DNA from: UBA7239 sp964509075 | GTDB lineage: Bacteria > Pseudomonadota > Gammaproteobacteria > Pseudomonadales > UBA7239 | Length of the DNA: 64,000 bases | Assembly: GCA_964509075.1 (NCBI GenBank) | Contig: CAZDWC010000005.1 | Span: 62,001-126,000 of the forward strand | Direction: 5' to 3' | Shown here: positions 1 through 9,477 of the stretch, in pieces | Numbering within the stretch: the stretch's first letter is position 1 | Layout of the letters: the number at the start of each line of letters is the position of its first letter | Made by a program: the position numbers and the translations under genes | The notes under the pieces: generated by a model | Told to the model about the DNA's origin: nothing | Databases searched by the model: none | What the model saw: the letters and a program-made list of their open reading frames with translations, nothing else

Positions 1-1
1 A

Positions 2-1261
2 TGGCTTGCTGTTTTCTGGTGCGTGGTCTATCTCGCGGTATTGTTTTTCTGGCGTAATACGGGCCTGCAACCAGACAAGGTATTGCCTATGTTTGGCATT
101 GCCCAGTATCGACAGCTGTTTGCAGACTCGCGTATTCCTGCGCTGCTTCTGATATTGCTGGTAGCAATTTCGACGTTGAAAGAAAGAGTGATGCTTTCTG
201 ATAGGCGTGTCTTGGTGGCGGTTGGTTTTGCGGCAGTTTTTTTCGCCTTGCGCACGAATTGCGTCAATTATGATGGCATGTTGTTCACATCCAAATTCAT
301 GCAGGATGTGCCCTTGCACGGTGCGCACGTCACACACGATGAAATGTTGGAACTCTACCTGCATTCGCGGATCTGGTTTTATGCCAATTTGCTGTGGGGG
401 TGGTCGGTGCCATTTGTCTATCAGCTCCTTTCGTCGTTGGCTGGTGGTGTGTTCGTCTATCTTTTACTGGGTTATGCTCGCCTGCTTTCTGTTGAACACT
501 CGGCGAGCTTTTTCTGGCTGTGCCTGTCTGGCGGTTACGTGCAGCTGTTTTTTGGTGAAATTGAAAACTATACATTCACGGCCGTTTGCATTCTGGCGTA
601 TTGTTTCCTGGCGGCGCGCTATGTGCGTCATGAAGTGTCGCTGTGGCAGCCGTCGCTGATGCTGGCGGTCGCATTGTCGTTTCATCTGCTGGCGGGTTTC
701 CTGCTGCCATCGCTTTTTTATCTTGGGTGGATTGCGCTGCGCAGAGCGGAGCATCTTTCGCTGGTTTTAGCCGTTTTCATGTTCGTTGTGGTGATTGCGG
801 CTGTGTTGGCCTTTTTTCATTTTCATGGTTTGCCTATTCACAATCTTTGGGCGCACAGCCATGCTCTGGGGCACGGCGGTAACATGGGCGCCATGCTGGT
901 GGTGCCTTCGGTGGACTATTACAAGGACATCTTGAATCTGGTTTGTCTGCTGATGCCAGTCTTCACATTGTTACTGCCGCTGGGTCTATGTCGGGGATTG
1001 GTTCATGACGATGTTGATGTGCACCTGGTCATTGCCTGCGCGGGTATGACGCTTTTTCTGTTGATCTGGCGTGCCGGTCTGGGGGTGTACCAGGACTGGA
1101 ACCTGTTTGCCGCTGTGGCTTTGCCTTATCACTTTCTTGTGGCGCGTGCAGTCTTGCGTCGTCCCGTGTCGTTGGTGTCGCCGCGAGTGACGGGGGTGAT
1201 GCAATATCTTTTTATGGGGCATTCCTTGAGCTGGGTACTGTCGAATCATTTCTACCGTTAG
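2..1261 (+). CDS. Polytopic membrane protein, 5' end outside the window
   Basis: The reading frame is open from base 2 of the window, so the true start probably lies to the left; the first start codon inside is the GTG at position 23. The roughly 420 visible residues are mostly hydrophobic stretches separated by short loops, giving a protein of about ten membrane segments. A hydrophilic loop early in the protein holds conserved-looking polar residues (Asn-Tyr-Asp-Gly, then a His-rich stretch His-Gly-Ala-His). The general shape recalls GT-C type glycosyltransferases or other lipid-linked sugar enzymes, but no diagnostic motif is visible. I do not recognise the family and assign no function. 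Confidence 0.75.
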   Translation, partial: WLAVFWCVVYLAVLFFWRNTGLQPDKVLPMFGIAQYRQLFADSRIPALLLILLVAISTLKERVMLSDRRVLVAVGFAAVFFALRTNCVNYDGMLFTSKFMQDVPLHGAHVTHDEMLELYLHSRIWFYANLLWGWSVPFVYQLLSSLAGGVFVYLLLGYARLLSVEHSASFFWLCLSGGYVQLFFGEIENYTFTAVCILAYCFLAARYVRHEVSLWQPSLMLAVALSFHLLAGFLLPSLFYLGWIALRRAEHLSLVLAVFMFVVVIAAVLAFFHFHGLPIHNLWAHSHALGHGGNMGAMLVVPSVDYYKDILNLVCLLMPVFTLLLPLGLCRGLVHDDVDVHLVIACAGMTLFLLIWRAGLGVYQDWNLFAAVALPYHFLVARAVLRRPVSLVSPRVTGVMQYLFMGHSLSWVLSNHFYR

Positions 1262-1337
1262 CGGCAATGGGGTCACGGCCTTGGCCTGCTCTTTGCTGTC
1301 TATGCTTTATCGACAGGAAAAATGACGGAAAATTGAC

Positions 1338-1976
1338 ATGGCTTTGCGCGCGCTGATGCTGGTTGTGGCCTTGAGTATGCTGACGGCATGCTCGGCCTAT
1401 CAGGGCTTGTGGTGCTGTGATTACGATTACGGCTTGAAAGCTACGCGCGATCTGGCGGGCAAGGCCTTTCTCACTTCGCGTTTTCGGGTCGAGCGCCGCA
1501 GCAGTGTGGTGCTGGATGATTCCTATGCGGTGTATGCTGCTTTCTCCGAAAGTGAAGCATGGGTGGATGCCGATGTGCCGCTGGCTTCCCAGCTGTGCCG
1601 AGGCGTAAACCATAACTTCTTGCGCACACAGTGTGGGCTGGATATCGAGACGCTGGATCAGGCGCTGGTGTCTGCACAACAGCAACATGCCGACTATCTG
1701 TTCTACCCACGTGTCCAACACTGGAAAGACCGCGTCGATTCCGGGCGTGAAGTCCGTGAGCAATTACATAGCAAGGCAGATGAGCGCTCCTGGGGGCTGG
1801 ACAGCATGCGTGTTGAAGTATCGGTGCTGGATGCGCGCAGTGGCCGGCATGTTGATACTTTGTTGGTCAGCGGTCGAGCGGGTATTGCACAGTGGGGGCG
1901 GCACACGCCTGCCGACATGATGGGTGATGCGTTGGCTGAAGTGTTTGCGGTATTGATGCAGCAGCCTGTGAAGTAG
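1338..1976 (+). CDS. Outer-membrane-type lipoprotein, DUF4823-like
   Basis: A 212-residue protein with a lipoprotein signal peptide: a short hydrophobic run ends in Leu-Thr-Ala-Cys, with Cys18 as the predicted lipidated residue. The mature part repeatedly predicts alternating strands and helices and contains a segment Gln-His-Ala-Asp-Tyr-Leu-Phe-Tyr-Pro typical of small lipoproteins of the DUF4823 type, which have no known function. Assignment to that family is from memory of its pattern, not a search. The signal peptide is clear; the role is unknown. The gene is followed at 38 bases by a DUF1285 gene and may be expressed with it. Confidence 0.7.
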   Translation: MALRALMLVVALSMLTACSAYQGLWCCDYDYGLKATRDLAGKAFLTSRFRVERRSSVVLDDSYAVYAAFSESEAWVDADVPLASQLCRGVNHNFLRTQCGLDIETLDQALVSAQQQHADYLFYPRVQHWKDRVDSGREVREQLHSKADERSWGLDSMRVEVSVLDARSGRHVDTLLVSGRAGIAQWGRHTPADMMGDALAEVFAVLMQQPVK

Positions 1977-2014
1977 GTAGAATGCCTTAACCTCTTTAAG
2001 GACTGTGAAGCAGC

Positions 2015-2575
2015 ATGGCTACCGCCGGTTTTGAAAATTTTCTCTCCCATGCGGGCAAGCTGGAGCAGGGCAAGTTGTCTCCCGTGCATCTGTGGAATCC
2101 GCCATTTTGTGGTGATATCGATATTCGCATTGCGCGCAATGGCAGCTGGTACCACGAAGGCACACAGATCACCCGTGAGCCGCTGGTGCGGCTGTTGTCA
2201 TCGTTGTTGAAACGTGAAGGCGACGATTGTTTTCTGGTGACACCCGTCGAGAAAATGCGCATTCGCGTGGAAGATGCGCCGTTCATTGTTGTGGGTATGA
2301 CCGAAGAGCGAAGTGACGATGTGTCAACGCTGGTTTTTCGCACCCTGACCAACGATATTGTGCGACTCGATGCCGAACATCCGCTACGCGTACAAACAGA
2401 TCCGTTAAGTGGTGAGCCGCGTCCGTATGTGATGGTGCGAGGTGGCATGGAAGCGCGTATTCATCGGCCGGTTTTTTACGAGCTGGTTGAGCGTGGACGC
2501 GAAACGCTGGTCAATGGCGTTACGCATCTGATGATTGAAAGTGCAGGCGAGAAATTTGATCTGGGGCGGTTGTGA
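2015..2575 (+). CDS. DUF1285 family cytoplasmic protein
   Basis: The 186-residue product matches the pattern of DUF1285 proteins: the N-terminal part carries Pro-Val-His-Leu-Trp-Asn-Pro-Pro-Phe-Cys-Gly and then Ile-Arg-Ile-Ala-Arg-Asn-Gly-like residues followed by Trp-Tyr-His-Glu-Gly, the family's hallmark stretch. It has no signal peptide. The function of the family is not established; it is usually a single-copy cytoplasmic protein in gammaproteobacteria and rhizobia. A TAGAAT hexamer at 1978-1983, just after the preceding stop, could serve as a -10 box. It converges with the sulfatase gene on the other strand with only five bases between the stops. Confidence 0.8.
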   Translation: MATAGFENFLSHAGKLEQGKLSPVHLWNPPFCGDIDIRIARNGSWYHEGTQITREPLVRLLSSLLKREGDDCFLVTPVEKMRIRVEDAPFIVVGMTEERSDDVSTLVFRTLTNDIVRLDAEHPLRVQTDPLSGEPRPYVMVRGGMEARIHRPVFYELVERGRETLVNGVTHLMIESAGEKFDLGRL

Positions 2576-2580
2576 GGCCG

Positions 2581-4917
2581 CTATTTCAAATCGTAAATCA
2601 CCTTGTCGAGTTTTCCGGCAAATGCAAACGGCGCCTGATAATGCGGCGATACCGGTGAGCCGGTATCGCGACCGATATCAAGACCTTCCCAGCCGACCAT
2701 GAACGGTTGTTCGATGAACAGCTCACCGCTGTTTTCACCATTGATCAGCAAAGTGGCAGTGCCTTTGAGTACGCTCAGGCGGTTGAAACCGATACCTTCC
2801 GAGAACAAGCCCTTGGCCACTGCCAGCCCCGTGGAAACCTTGTCGAACTGCAGCTGCACGGTGCTGTCACCGGCTGGCAGAGGCTTGCTGGATTCCAGTC
2901 GCAGTACATTGAAGCCGGTGTTGCGTTCGTACACGAGATGATTGTTCTGTACGTAAAGAGAATAACCGGAAAAGTGATCGCCCTGTGCGGCAATCACGCC
3001 TTCCTGTTGTTCGTTATCGCGATGGATTTTTGCCGTGATCGTGTACGATTTGCCAGGCAGGATAGGTGCGAGGTTGTGTGGCACAGTGCCGCCCTCTACC
3101 GGAAATTCGAGATGATCCGGACGCGGTTGTTTGACAAATTTTGAATACAGGGCCCGCTCCAGCAGGCCGACATCCACCAGTGGCAATACCTGATACTGTT
3201 CGGCAGCTTGCCACCATTTCTTCTCCAGTTCTTTTACCTTTTCCGGATATTGTGCGGCCACATCGTGCGCTTCGGCGATATCCTCGTTCAGATTGAAAAG
3301 CTCCCATTTCGGTTCATCATAGGTTTGCGATCCTTCGCGATAGGCTGCAATTTTCCAGCCGTTGTCGTAATAACCGCGATTGGCCTCCAGTTCGTAATAT
3401 TGTTCGTGTTTTCTCGATGGCTCGGCTGCGTTGGCAAGGCTGTACGTAAAGCTCAGGCCTTCCATGGGTTTTACAGGGTTTCCTTTGTAAGTTTGGGGTG
3501 GCGCAATGCCCAGCATGTCGAGCAATGTCGGCGCCAGATCGTTGATGTGATGAAATTGCTGGCGAATTTCTCCGCGTGCCACAATGCCTGCGGGCCAGCT
3601 GATGATGAAGGGCGTGTTGACACCGCCGCCATGGGCGGTGCGTTTGGTGTGTTTGAATGGTGTATTGCTCGCCTGTACCCAGCCGAGCGGATAGTGCGGG
3701 TGCGTGTTCGGTCCGCCGAGATCATCGAAATGCTGCAGATTTTCGGCGTTCGTGGTCTTGTGATAGTGATAAAACGCGAGGCTGTTGGCCTGGCCTTCCA
3801 CATCACCTTCGGGACTCGCACCATTGTCGGACAAAAACACGATGATCGTGTTGTCGAGTTCGCCAGTCTGTTGCAGGTAGTCGGTGATTTTCCCGATTTG
3901 TTGATCGAGATTATCGACAAAGCCTGCGTAGTTTTCTTCAAAGCGCGCGTACATTTTTTTCTGGTCGTCGCTCAGGCTATCCCAGTCCTGCACTTGGGGG
4001 TTGTGCGCTGTGAGTTCGGTGTTCGCAGGCACAATCCCCAATTGTTTTTGTCTGGCCAGTCGCTGTTCGCGAATCTTGTCCCAGCCTTCGGCGTATTGGC
4101 CACGGTAGCGTTCACGATCTTCAGGTCTGGTGTGGTGTGGTGCATGCACGGCACCCGGTGTGTAATAAAGAAAAAATGGTTTGTGTTGATCCACTGCGCG
4201 AAGATCCTTGATCATTTGTATCGCGTGGCGCGTGAGATCATCCGGGAAGTAATAGTCGGGATCCTTCGGCATTTCCTGTACTTCATTGCCACTGACAATC
4301 ACGGCGGGCTCAAACTGGTCCGTCTCGCCTTCCATGAATCCCCAGTAGCGATCAAAACCTTTCTGCGTTGGCCAGGAATCAAAGGGGCCGATGCGCGAGC
4401 GATGTTCGCCATTGCTGAGATGCCATTTGCCGGCAGCGTAGGTCGCGTATCCGTGTTGCTGCAGGATTTGCGGCAGGGTGACTGCGTCGGGAGCAAGTTC
4501 TCCGCGGTAACCCGGGTAGCCGTAATCCCACTCAGCCACCCAGCCCACGCCGGCCGAGTGATGGTTCAAGCCTGTGAGCAATGCTGCGCGGGTGGGTGAA
4601 CACATGGCAGTGACAGTGAAGTGGTTGTAGCGCAAGCCGCTGTCGGCCAGCTTCTGGATGTTGGGGGTGCGGATTTCTCCGCCGAAAGGTGAGGTATCAG
4701 AGTAGCCGAGATCATCGGCCAGAATTACCACAATATTCGGCGCGGATTCCGGCGCCTTCGGATCCTGGCGAAAATCAGGGTCGGAATGGCGGATGCTTTC
4801 CTTGGCTGTGCCCGCGAAGGATTTGCTGTCTTTGGACTGGTTCGTCTGCTTGTCACAAGCACTCAGCATACACGTGAAAAGCAGTATCAGCATCGGGGCA
4901 ATATGGTTGCGCGGCAT
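2581..4917 (-). CDS. Lipoprotein arylsulfatase (sulfatase S1 family), large form
   Basis: A 778-residue sulfatase expected to hydrolyse sulfate esters at the envelope. The N terminus is a lipoprotein signal ending Leu-Ser-Ala-Cys (Cys21). The metal-binding Asp pair is at residues 68-69, the catalytic Cys-Ser-Pro-Thr-Arg at 106-110 is the standard C-x-P-x-R site for conversion of Cys to formylglycine, Gly-Lys-Trp-His is at 163-166, and a Ser-Asp-Asn-Gly metal site follows further on. The C-terminal ~200 residues form an extra beta-rich domain seen in the ~780-residue arylsulfatases. All key residues are intact, so it should be active if a maturation enzyme is present elsewhere; none is in this window. 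Substrate cannot be told. Confidence 0.93.
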   Translation of the reverse strand: MPRNHIAPMLILLFTCMLSACDKQTNQSKDSKSFAGTAKESIRHSDPDFRQDPKAPESAPNIVVILADDLGYSDTSPFGGEIRTPNIQKLADSGLRYNHFTVTAMCSPTRAALLTGLNHHSAGVGWVAEWDYGYPGYRGELAPDAVTLPQILQQHGYATYAAGKWHLSNGEHRSRIGPFDSWPTQKGFDRYWGFMEGETDQFEPAVIVSGNEVQEMPKDPDYYFPDDLTRHAIQMIKDLRAVDQHKPFFLYYTPGAVHAPHHTRPEDRERYRGQYAEGWDKIREQRLARQKQLGIVPANTELTAHNPQVQDWDSLSDDQKKMYARFEENYAGFVDNLDQQIGKITDYLQQTGELDNTIIVFLSDNGASPEGDVEGQANSLAFYHYHKTTNAENLQHFDDLGGPNTHPHYPLGWVQASNTPFKHTKRTAHGGGVNTPFIISWPAGIVARGEIRQQFHHINDLAPTLLDMLGIAPPQTYKGNPVKPMEGLSFTYSLANAAEPSRKHEQYYELEANRGYYDNGWKIAAYREGSQTYDEPKWELFNLNEDIAEAHDVAAQYPEKVKELEKKWWQAAEQYQVLPLVDVGLLERALYSKFVKQPRPDHLEFPVEGGTVPHNLAPILPGKSYTITAKIHRDNEQQEGVIAAQGDHFSGYSLYVQNNHLVYERNTGFNVLRLESSKPLPAGDSTVQLQFDKVSTGLAVAKGLFSEGIGFNRLSVLKGTATLLINGENSGELFIEQPFMVGWEGLDIGRDTGSPVSPHYQAPFAFAGKLDKVIYDLK

Positions 4918-5069
4918 GTTTTTGTATTCCCGGTTTCCGTTGGGTGACAGGAGTATAGGGGGCTGTCAATCCGAAATGAACTGTGGATGTTGCTGTGCGG
5001 TCAATACGTTATGCTTGCCCGTCTTGGCCAGGTTGCTGCCATCAGTTTTCATGTGGGTTGGAGGTTTTC

Positions 5070-6059
5070 ATGTTCGGTCTGGGAAAAAAGGAAACACTGC
5101 CTGCCAATGAGCAGGAGCGTTCGTGGTATTTGCTGGAAAAAGTGGTGACGGAATCGCAGGCCGAGCAACGCCGCGCGCGCCGCTGGGGTGTGTTCTTCAA
5201 GTTGCTGACATTTATCTACCTGATTGGTGCCATGGTGATCTTTTCAGCTGGTACACAAAATGGAGGCGGATTGTCGGCGATGTCGAGCAAGGATCACACC
5301 GCGGTGGTGAAAGTGCATGGTGTAATTGCGGAAGATGCCGAAGCTAGTGCCAATGTTATTGTCAGGGGCATGCGCGACGCGTTCGAGAACAAACATACGA
5401 AAGCAGTAATTCTCGCCATCAACAGCCCGGGCGGCAGCCCGGTGCAGGCCAATTATGTTTACGATGAAATCAAGCGACTGCGCGCCAAGTATCCGCAGAT
5501 TCCGCTTTATGCGGTGATTGGCGACATCGGGGCTTCCGGCGCGTATTACATTGCGGCTGCGGCCGACAAAATCTACGCCAGTGAAAGTTCGCTGGTGGGT
5601 TCCATCGGTGTTACCGCAGCTGGATTCGGTTTTGTCGAAACCCTGAACAAGCTCGGCGTTGAACGCCGCAATTACACAGCGGGCGAGCACAAGAGTTTTC
5701 TCGATCCGTTCTCGCCGGAAAAAGCCGATGAACGTGAATTCTGGCAGCAGGTGTTGAGCCAGACCCATCAGCAATTTATCAAACGCGTGCGCGACGGTCG
5801 CGGTGAGCGCCTGCATGAAACCTCGGACATGTTTACCGGATTGATCTGGAATGGCGAACAGGCTTTGAAGCTGGGCTTGATCGACGGTCTGGCCAGCCCC
5901 GGGCAGGTGGCGCGTGATGTCGTCAAGGTGGAAGATATGGTCGACTACACGCCACAGAAAAATCCTTTCGACAAATTGGCACAAAAGCTGGGTACCAGTG
6001 CTGGCAGTGCGATTGCAGAAAAGTTGGGTTTGAATGGCGGTGTGCCGGCTATTCAATAA
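5070..6059 (+). CDS. S49 family signal peptide peptidase, SppA-like
   Basis: I chose the ATG at 5070, preceded by a GGAGG-like sequence, over an upstream start that adds 29 untypical residues; the product is 329 residues. It has one N-terminal membrane segment (about residues 41-60) and a ClpP-like fold with the SppA pattern Ser-Pro-Gly-Gly followed by Gly-Ala-Ser-Gly-Ala-Tyr-Tyr. Ser156 is the likely nucleophile and Lys208, 52 residues later, the likely general base, the same spacing as in short SppA enzymes. It should cut leftover signal peptides within the membrane. The length matches the single-domain, bacillus-type SppA rather than the double-domain E. coli form. Confidence 0.93.
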   Translation: MFGLGKKETLPANEQERSWYLLEKVVTESQAEQRRARRWGVFFKLLTFIYLIGAMVIFSAGTQNGGGLSAMSSKDHTAVVKVHGVIAEDAEASANVIVRGMRDAFENKHTKAVILAINSPGGSPVQANYVYDEIKRLRAKYPQIPLYAVIGDIGASGAYYIAAAADKIYASESSLVGSIGVTAAGFGFVETLNKLGVERRNYTAGEHKSFLDPFSPEKADEREFWQQVLSQTHQQFIKRVRDGRGERLHETSDMFTGLIWNGEQALKLGLIDGLASPGQVARDVVKVEDMVDYTPQKNPFDKLAQKLGTSAGSAIAEKLGLNGGVPAIQ

Positions 6060-6097
6060 ACGTTAGCAGTGGATCAATCCGAGAGCAGGAGTGTGTC

Positions 6098-7048
6098 ATG
6101 TCGATAGTGCCGGTGAATTTGCAGGGCAGGAAAATTCTGGTAACGGGGCCGACCAGTCAGGTCGCCATGCCGTTGATGCGGCAGTTGTGCCCAATAGCAA
6201 ATGTGCATGCTCTGGCGCGATTTTCTCGACAGAAAGATGTTGACCGCATCGCAGCGCTGGGCGCAACTGTTATTCGCAAGGATCTGGCAATGGATGACTT
6301 GTCGGATCTTCCCGATGACTTTGATTACGTGTTGCATTTTGCCGTAGTGAAGTCAGGTGATTTTGACTATGACCTCAATGCCAACGCGATTGGCAGTGGC
6401 AAGTTGATCGCACACTGTCGCAAGGCAAAGGCCATCCTGCTGGTATCGACTACCGGTGTATACCAGTATGCAGGTCATCAGTTGCTCGCCGAAAATGTGC
6501 CGCTCGGCGACAACCATCGCGCGATGTTCCCAACCTACAGCATCAGCAAGATTGCGCAGGAAACTGTGGCGCGTTTTGCAGCACAGGAACACGGTGTGCC
6601 GCTGATAATCGCGCGCCTGTCTGTTCCCTATGGCGACAATGGCGGCTGGCCGCTGTATCACGCCTTGATGATGAAAGAGGGAATGCCGATTGATGTACAT
6701 CCCGACCAGCCCAACAACTACAATCCGCTGCACGCGGAGGACTACTGCCGCCATATTCCCTACCTGTTGGCTGCGGCAACCGTGCCAGGCACTGTGGTGA
6801 ACTGGGGCGGGAGTGAGGTGGTGAGCATTGAAGACTGGTGCGCTTACATCACCGAGCTCACCGGTAACACGGCGGTTTTCAATCTGACGCCGACAGCTTT
6901 TGGCAGTCTGGCGGCGGACGTCGGCAAATTGCAATCATTACTGGGCGAACAGCCTGTGACAACGGTTTCCTGGAAGCAGGCGATCCTGCGTTTGCTACAG
7001 AAAAAAGCAGCGCATTTGCTCAAGCCGGAATTCCAGCAGGCCGTCTGA
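6098..7048 (+). CDS. NAD-dependent epimerase/dehydratase family protein (extended SDR)
   Basis: A 316-residue extended short-chain dehydrogenase. The N-terminal Rossmann strand leads into a modified glycine motif (Thr-Gly-Pro-Thr-Ser-Gln), less regular than the usual GxxGxxG. A catalytic Tyr-x-x-x-Lys is present in Tyr-Ser-Ile-Ser-Lys around residues 148-152, with a preceding Ser-Thr-Thr-Gly-Val-Tyr-Gln stretch. Such enzymes act on nucleotide sugars or similar hydroxy substrates, but the substrate is not predictable here. A good ribosome site (GCAGGAG) precedes the ATG. The uvrC start follows after six bases, so the two are probably co-transcribed. Confidence 0.85.
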   Translation: MSIVPVNLQGRKILVTGPTSQVAMPLMRQLCPIANVHALARFSRQKDVDRIAALGATVIRKDLAMDDLSDLPDDFDYVLHFAVVKSGDFDYDLNANAIGSGKLIAHCRKAKAILLVSTTGVYQYAGHQLLAENVPLGDNHRAMFPTYSISKIAQETVARFAAQEHGVPLIIARLSVPYGDNGGWPLYHALMMKEGMPIDVHPDQPNNYNPLHAEDYCRHIPYLLAAATVPGTVVNWGGSEVVSIEDWCAYITELTGNTAVFNLTPTAFGSLAADVGKLQSLLGEQPVTTVSWKQAILRLLQKKAAHLLKPEFQQAV

Positions 7049-7054
7049 ATACTC

Positions 7055-8917
7055 ATGGTGCAAGTTTTTGACAGCGCAACATTTCTGGTCAACGCCACAG
7101 GGCAGTGTGGTGTCTACCAGATGTACGGTGCACAAACACCGGGCGCTGCAGAGATATTGCTTTATGTCGGCAAGGCCAAAAACCTGAAGAAACGTCTGGC
7201 GAGTTATTTTCGCAACACGGGTATAGGGCCGAAAACGCGTGCGCTGGTGGCGCGCATCGCACGTATCGAATTGACCATCACCGCCAGTGAAACGGAAGCG
7301 CTGCTGCTGGAACAGAGTCTGATCAAGGCACACCAGCCGCCATACAACATTCTGTTGCGAGATGACAAATCCTACCCGTACATTTTTCTCAGTGAAGGCG
7401 AGCCGTATCCGCGGCTGGCTTTTCATCGTGGTGCCAAACAAAAAAAGGGGCGTTACTTTGGTCCGTTTCCCAATAGCGGCGCGGTGCGTGAAAGCCTGAA
7501 TTTCCTGCAGAAATTTTCACGTGTGCGTCAGTGTGAAGATTCTTTTTTCCGCAATCGCAGCCGACCCTGCCTGCAATACCAGATACACCGTTGCTCCGGC
7601 CCCTGTGTGGGCAATATTGCACCGGAGCAATATGCACATGATGTCGAGATTACCTCGCTGTTTCTGTTGGGGCAGGAAGACCAGGCCATGCAGGTGATGG
7701 CGCAGGATATGGAGACAGCTGCTGAACAGTTGGCTTTCGAACGCGCCGCAGAATTGCGCGATCGTATTGCCAGCTTGCGCACAGTGCAGGAACAGCAGGC
7801 GGTAGATAACGGTGTGGCCGTCAATGCCGATGTGTTTGCACTGGATGAGCAGAGTGGCGCCGCCTGTGTGCAGGTATTGTTCGTGCGCCAGGGGCGCATA
7901 CTGGGCAGCCGCAGTTATTTTCCGGCAATGGCGATAGAAACCGCAGGGGAAACAGATGATGAGACAGGCAATCTGCTAGTGGATTTTATTGCGCAGTTTT
8001 ATTTTGGCAGCGAGCGTGAAGTGCCGGCTGAAATTATCGCTGCCGATATCGCCGCTGATGATATTGCGGTTTTGCAGCAGGCCTTGGTACAGACTCATCA
8101 GCGCAAGCCGGTGATCAGTACCCGGGTGCGCACGCACCGTCAGCAGTGGTTGGCAATGGCCGCTAAAGCCGCGAAGGAAAACCTGCAGCAAAAATTGCTC
8201 AGTCGCCAGAATATCGAGGCGCGTTTTGAGGCGTTGCGCGATGTGCTGGCGCTGGAGGCGGTGCCGGAACGTATTGAGTGCTTTGATATCAGTCATTCGT
8301 CCGGCGAGGCCACGGTGGCGTCCTGTGTTGTGTTTGACAGGCAGGGGGCACGCAAGAGTGATTATCGCCGTTTCAATATTGAGGGAGTTGCTGCCGGGGA
8401 TGATTATGCCGCCATGCGACAGGCGTTGACTCGCCGCTATCGCCGTCTGAAAGAAAATGACGGCGTGTTTCCCGATATCCTGCTGATTGACGGTGGCAAA
8501 GGTCAGCTGTCACAGGCTGTCGATGTGCTGGAAGAGTTGCAGATTACCGGCATGCTGCTGGTGGGTGTGGCAAAAGGCACAACCCGCAAGGCCGGATTCG
8601 AACAGTTGTTCGTATACGGCGAAGACAAGGCGTGCATACCGCCTGCCGATTCTGCAGCCTTGCATCTGATTCAGCAGGTTCGGGATGAGGCGCACCGTTT
8701 TGCGGTTGCTGGGCATACCGCGCGTCGCGACAAAAAACGTACCTCATCACCGCTGGAAGGCATTCCGGGCGTGGGACCAACGCGCCGCCGTGCCTTGTTG
8801 CGGCATTTCGGTGGCATGCAGGAAGTTATGCGTGCGAGCGTCGATGAGTTGGCGAAAGTGCAAGGTATCAGTGCCGAGTTGGCTGAATTGATCCACTCGT
8901 ATTTACATGTTTCCTAG
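7055..8917 (+). CDS. uvrC: Excinuclease ABC subunit C
   Basis: The 620-residue protein is the nuclease of nucleotide excision repair and makes both incisions beside the lesion bound by UvrB. The GIY-YIG endonuclease domain starts at about residue 17 (Gly-Val-Tyr then Leu-Tyr-Val-Gly-Lys-Ala-Lys-Asn-Leu). Then come the Cys-containing linker, a UVR motif around residues 205-240, the RNase H-like second nuclease domain with Cys-Phe-Asp-Ile-Ser-His and Leu-Ile-Asp-Gly-Gly-Lys-Gly-Gln, and two helix-hairpin-helix motifs at the C terminus (Ile-Pro-Gly-Val-Gly-Pro). Length and order are as usual. In many gammaproteobacteria pgsA follows directly; here two other genes intervene. Confidence 0.98.
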   Translation: MVQVFDSATFLVNATGQCGVYQMYGAQTPGAAEILLYVGKAKNLKKRLASYFRNTGIGPKTRALVARIARIELTITASETEALLLEQSLIKAHQPPYNILLRDDKSYPYIFLSEGEPYPRLAFHRGAKQKKGRYFGPFPNSGAVRESLNFLQKFSRVRQCEDSFFRNRSRPCLQYQIHRCSGPCVGNIAPEQYAHDVEITSLFLLGQEDQAMQVMAQDMETAAEQLAFERAAELRDRIASLRTVQEQQAVDNGVAVNADVFALDEQSGAACVQVLFVRQGRILGSRSYFPAMAIETAGETDDETGNLLVDFIAQFYFGSEREVPAEIIAADIAADDIAVLQQALVQTHQRKPVISTRVRTHRQQWLAMAAKAAKENLQQKLLSRQNIEARFEALRDVLALEAVPERIECFDISHSSGEATVASCVVFDRQGARKSDYRRFNIEGVAAGDDYAAMRQALTRRYRRLKENDGVFPDILLIDGGKGQLSQAVDVLEELQITGMLLVGVAKGTTRKAGFEQLFVYGEDKACIPPADSAALHLIQQVRDEAHRFAVAGHTARRDKKRTSSPLEGIPGVGPTRRRALLRHFGGMQEVMRASVDELAKVQGISAELAELIHSYLHVS

Positions 8918-8934
8918 GAGAATGGTTTTTCAGC

Positions 8935-9399
8935 ATGACCGATGAAGAATTTGATTTGTTTCTGGAAATGTCCATTGCCGAACTGGAGGCCAAGAATCAG
9001 CACTTGATTCGGCAATATGGCATGGGCACACATCAGCGCTGGATTTTCAAGGACAGGAAAGGACTGCTGCAATTTTTTGATGCCGATGGTGTGTTGCAAT
9101 TGCAAGCTGACGTTTTGGTCATTGGCAGTTTTCTGACGGAATCTTCAGCCTGGAAGTGGGGTTGGGCCAATGAACTGGTTGTCGACAGCATCAAGTCACA
9201 GACAAAGTCTTTGCAGGAGCTGGCAAACATTACCGGTGTGGAGTGGTTTGTCTGTGCCGAAGTTTTCACCATTGAGCCCGGCATGGAATGGGAGCTGGCT
9301 GCTATGTCTGTTGCGCATATGAATCTGCTCGGTTGTTACCGTGCGCAAGATACGGATGGCAAGCGTCAGCTATTTCTTGGTATAAAAAAGCTGGTATAA
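8935..9399 (+). CDS. Small cytoplasmic protein, DUF6882-like
   Basis: A 154-residue protein without signal or membrane segment. A central block Ile-Gly-Ser-Phe then Trp-Lys-Trp-Gly-Trp-Ala-Asn, followed by a helical stretch and Trp-Phe-Val-Cys, resembles the pattern of DUF6882 proteins, whose function is unknown. The start at 8935 lies 17 bases after the uvrC stop, so it is probably read from the uvrC transcript. Similar genes are often found near polymorphic toxin immunity genes in other bacteria, but there is no toxin gene here, so that role is not claimed. Confidence 0.65.
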   Translation: MTDEEFDLFLEMSIAELEAKNQHLIRQYGMGTHQRWIFKDRKGLLQFFDADGVLQLQADVLVIGSFLTESSAWKWGWANELVVDSIKSQTKSLQELANITGVEWFVCAEVFTIEPGMEWELAAMSVAHMNLLGCYRAQDTDGKRQLFLGIKKLV

Positions 9400-9477
9400 A
9401 AAATTGCTATAGAAAACATTCACGCAGCCGATACGCTGCAAGTGCTGTGAACGCACTGCGCACACGAGGATAAAACG

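Noticed and set aside
3208..4599. Long open frame of 463 codons on the plus strand
   Set aside because: It lies antisense to the arylsulfatase with its intact active site; its translation shows no domain pattern. It is a shadow of codon bias.
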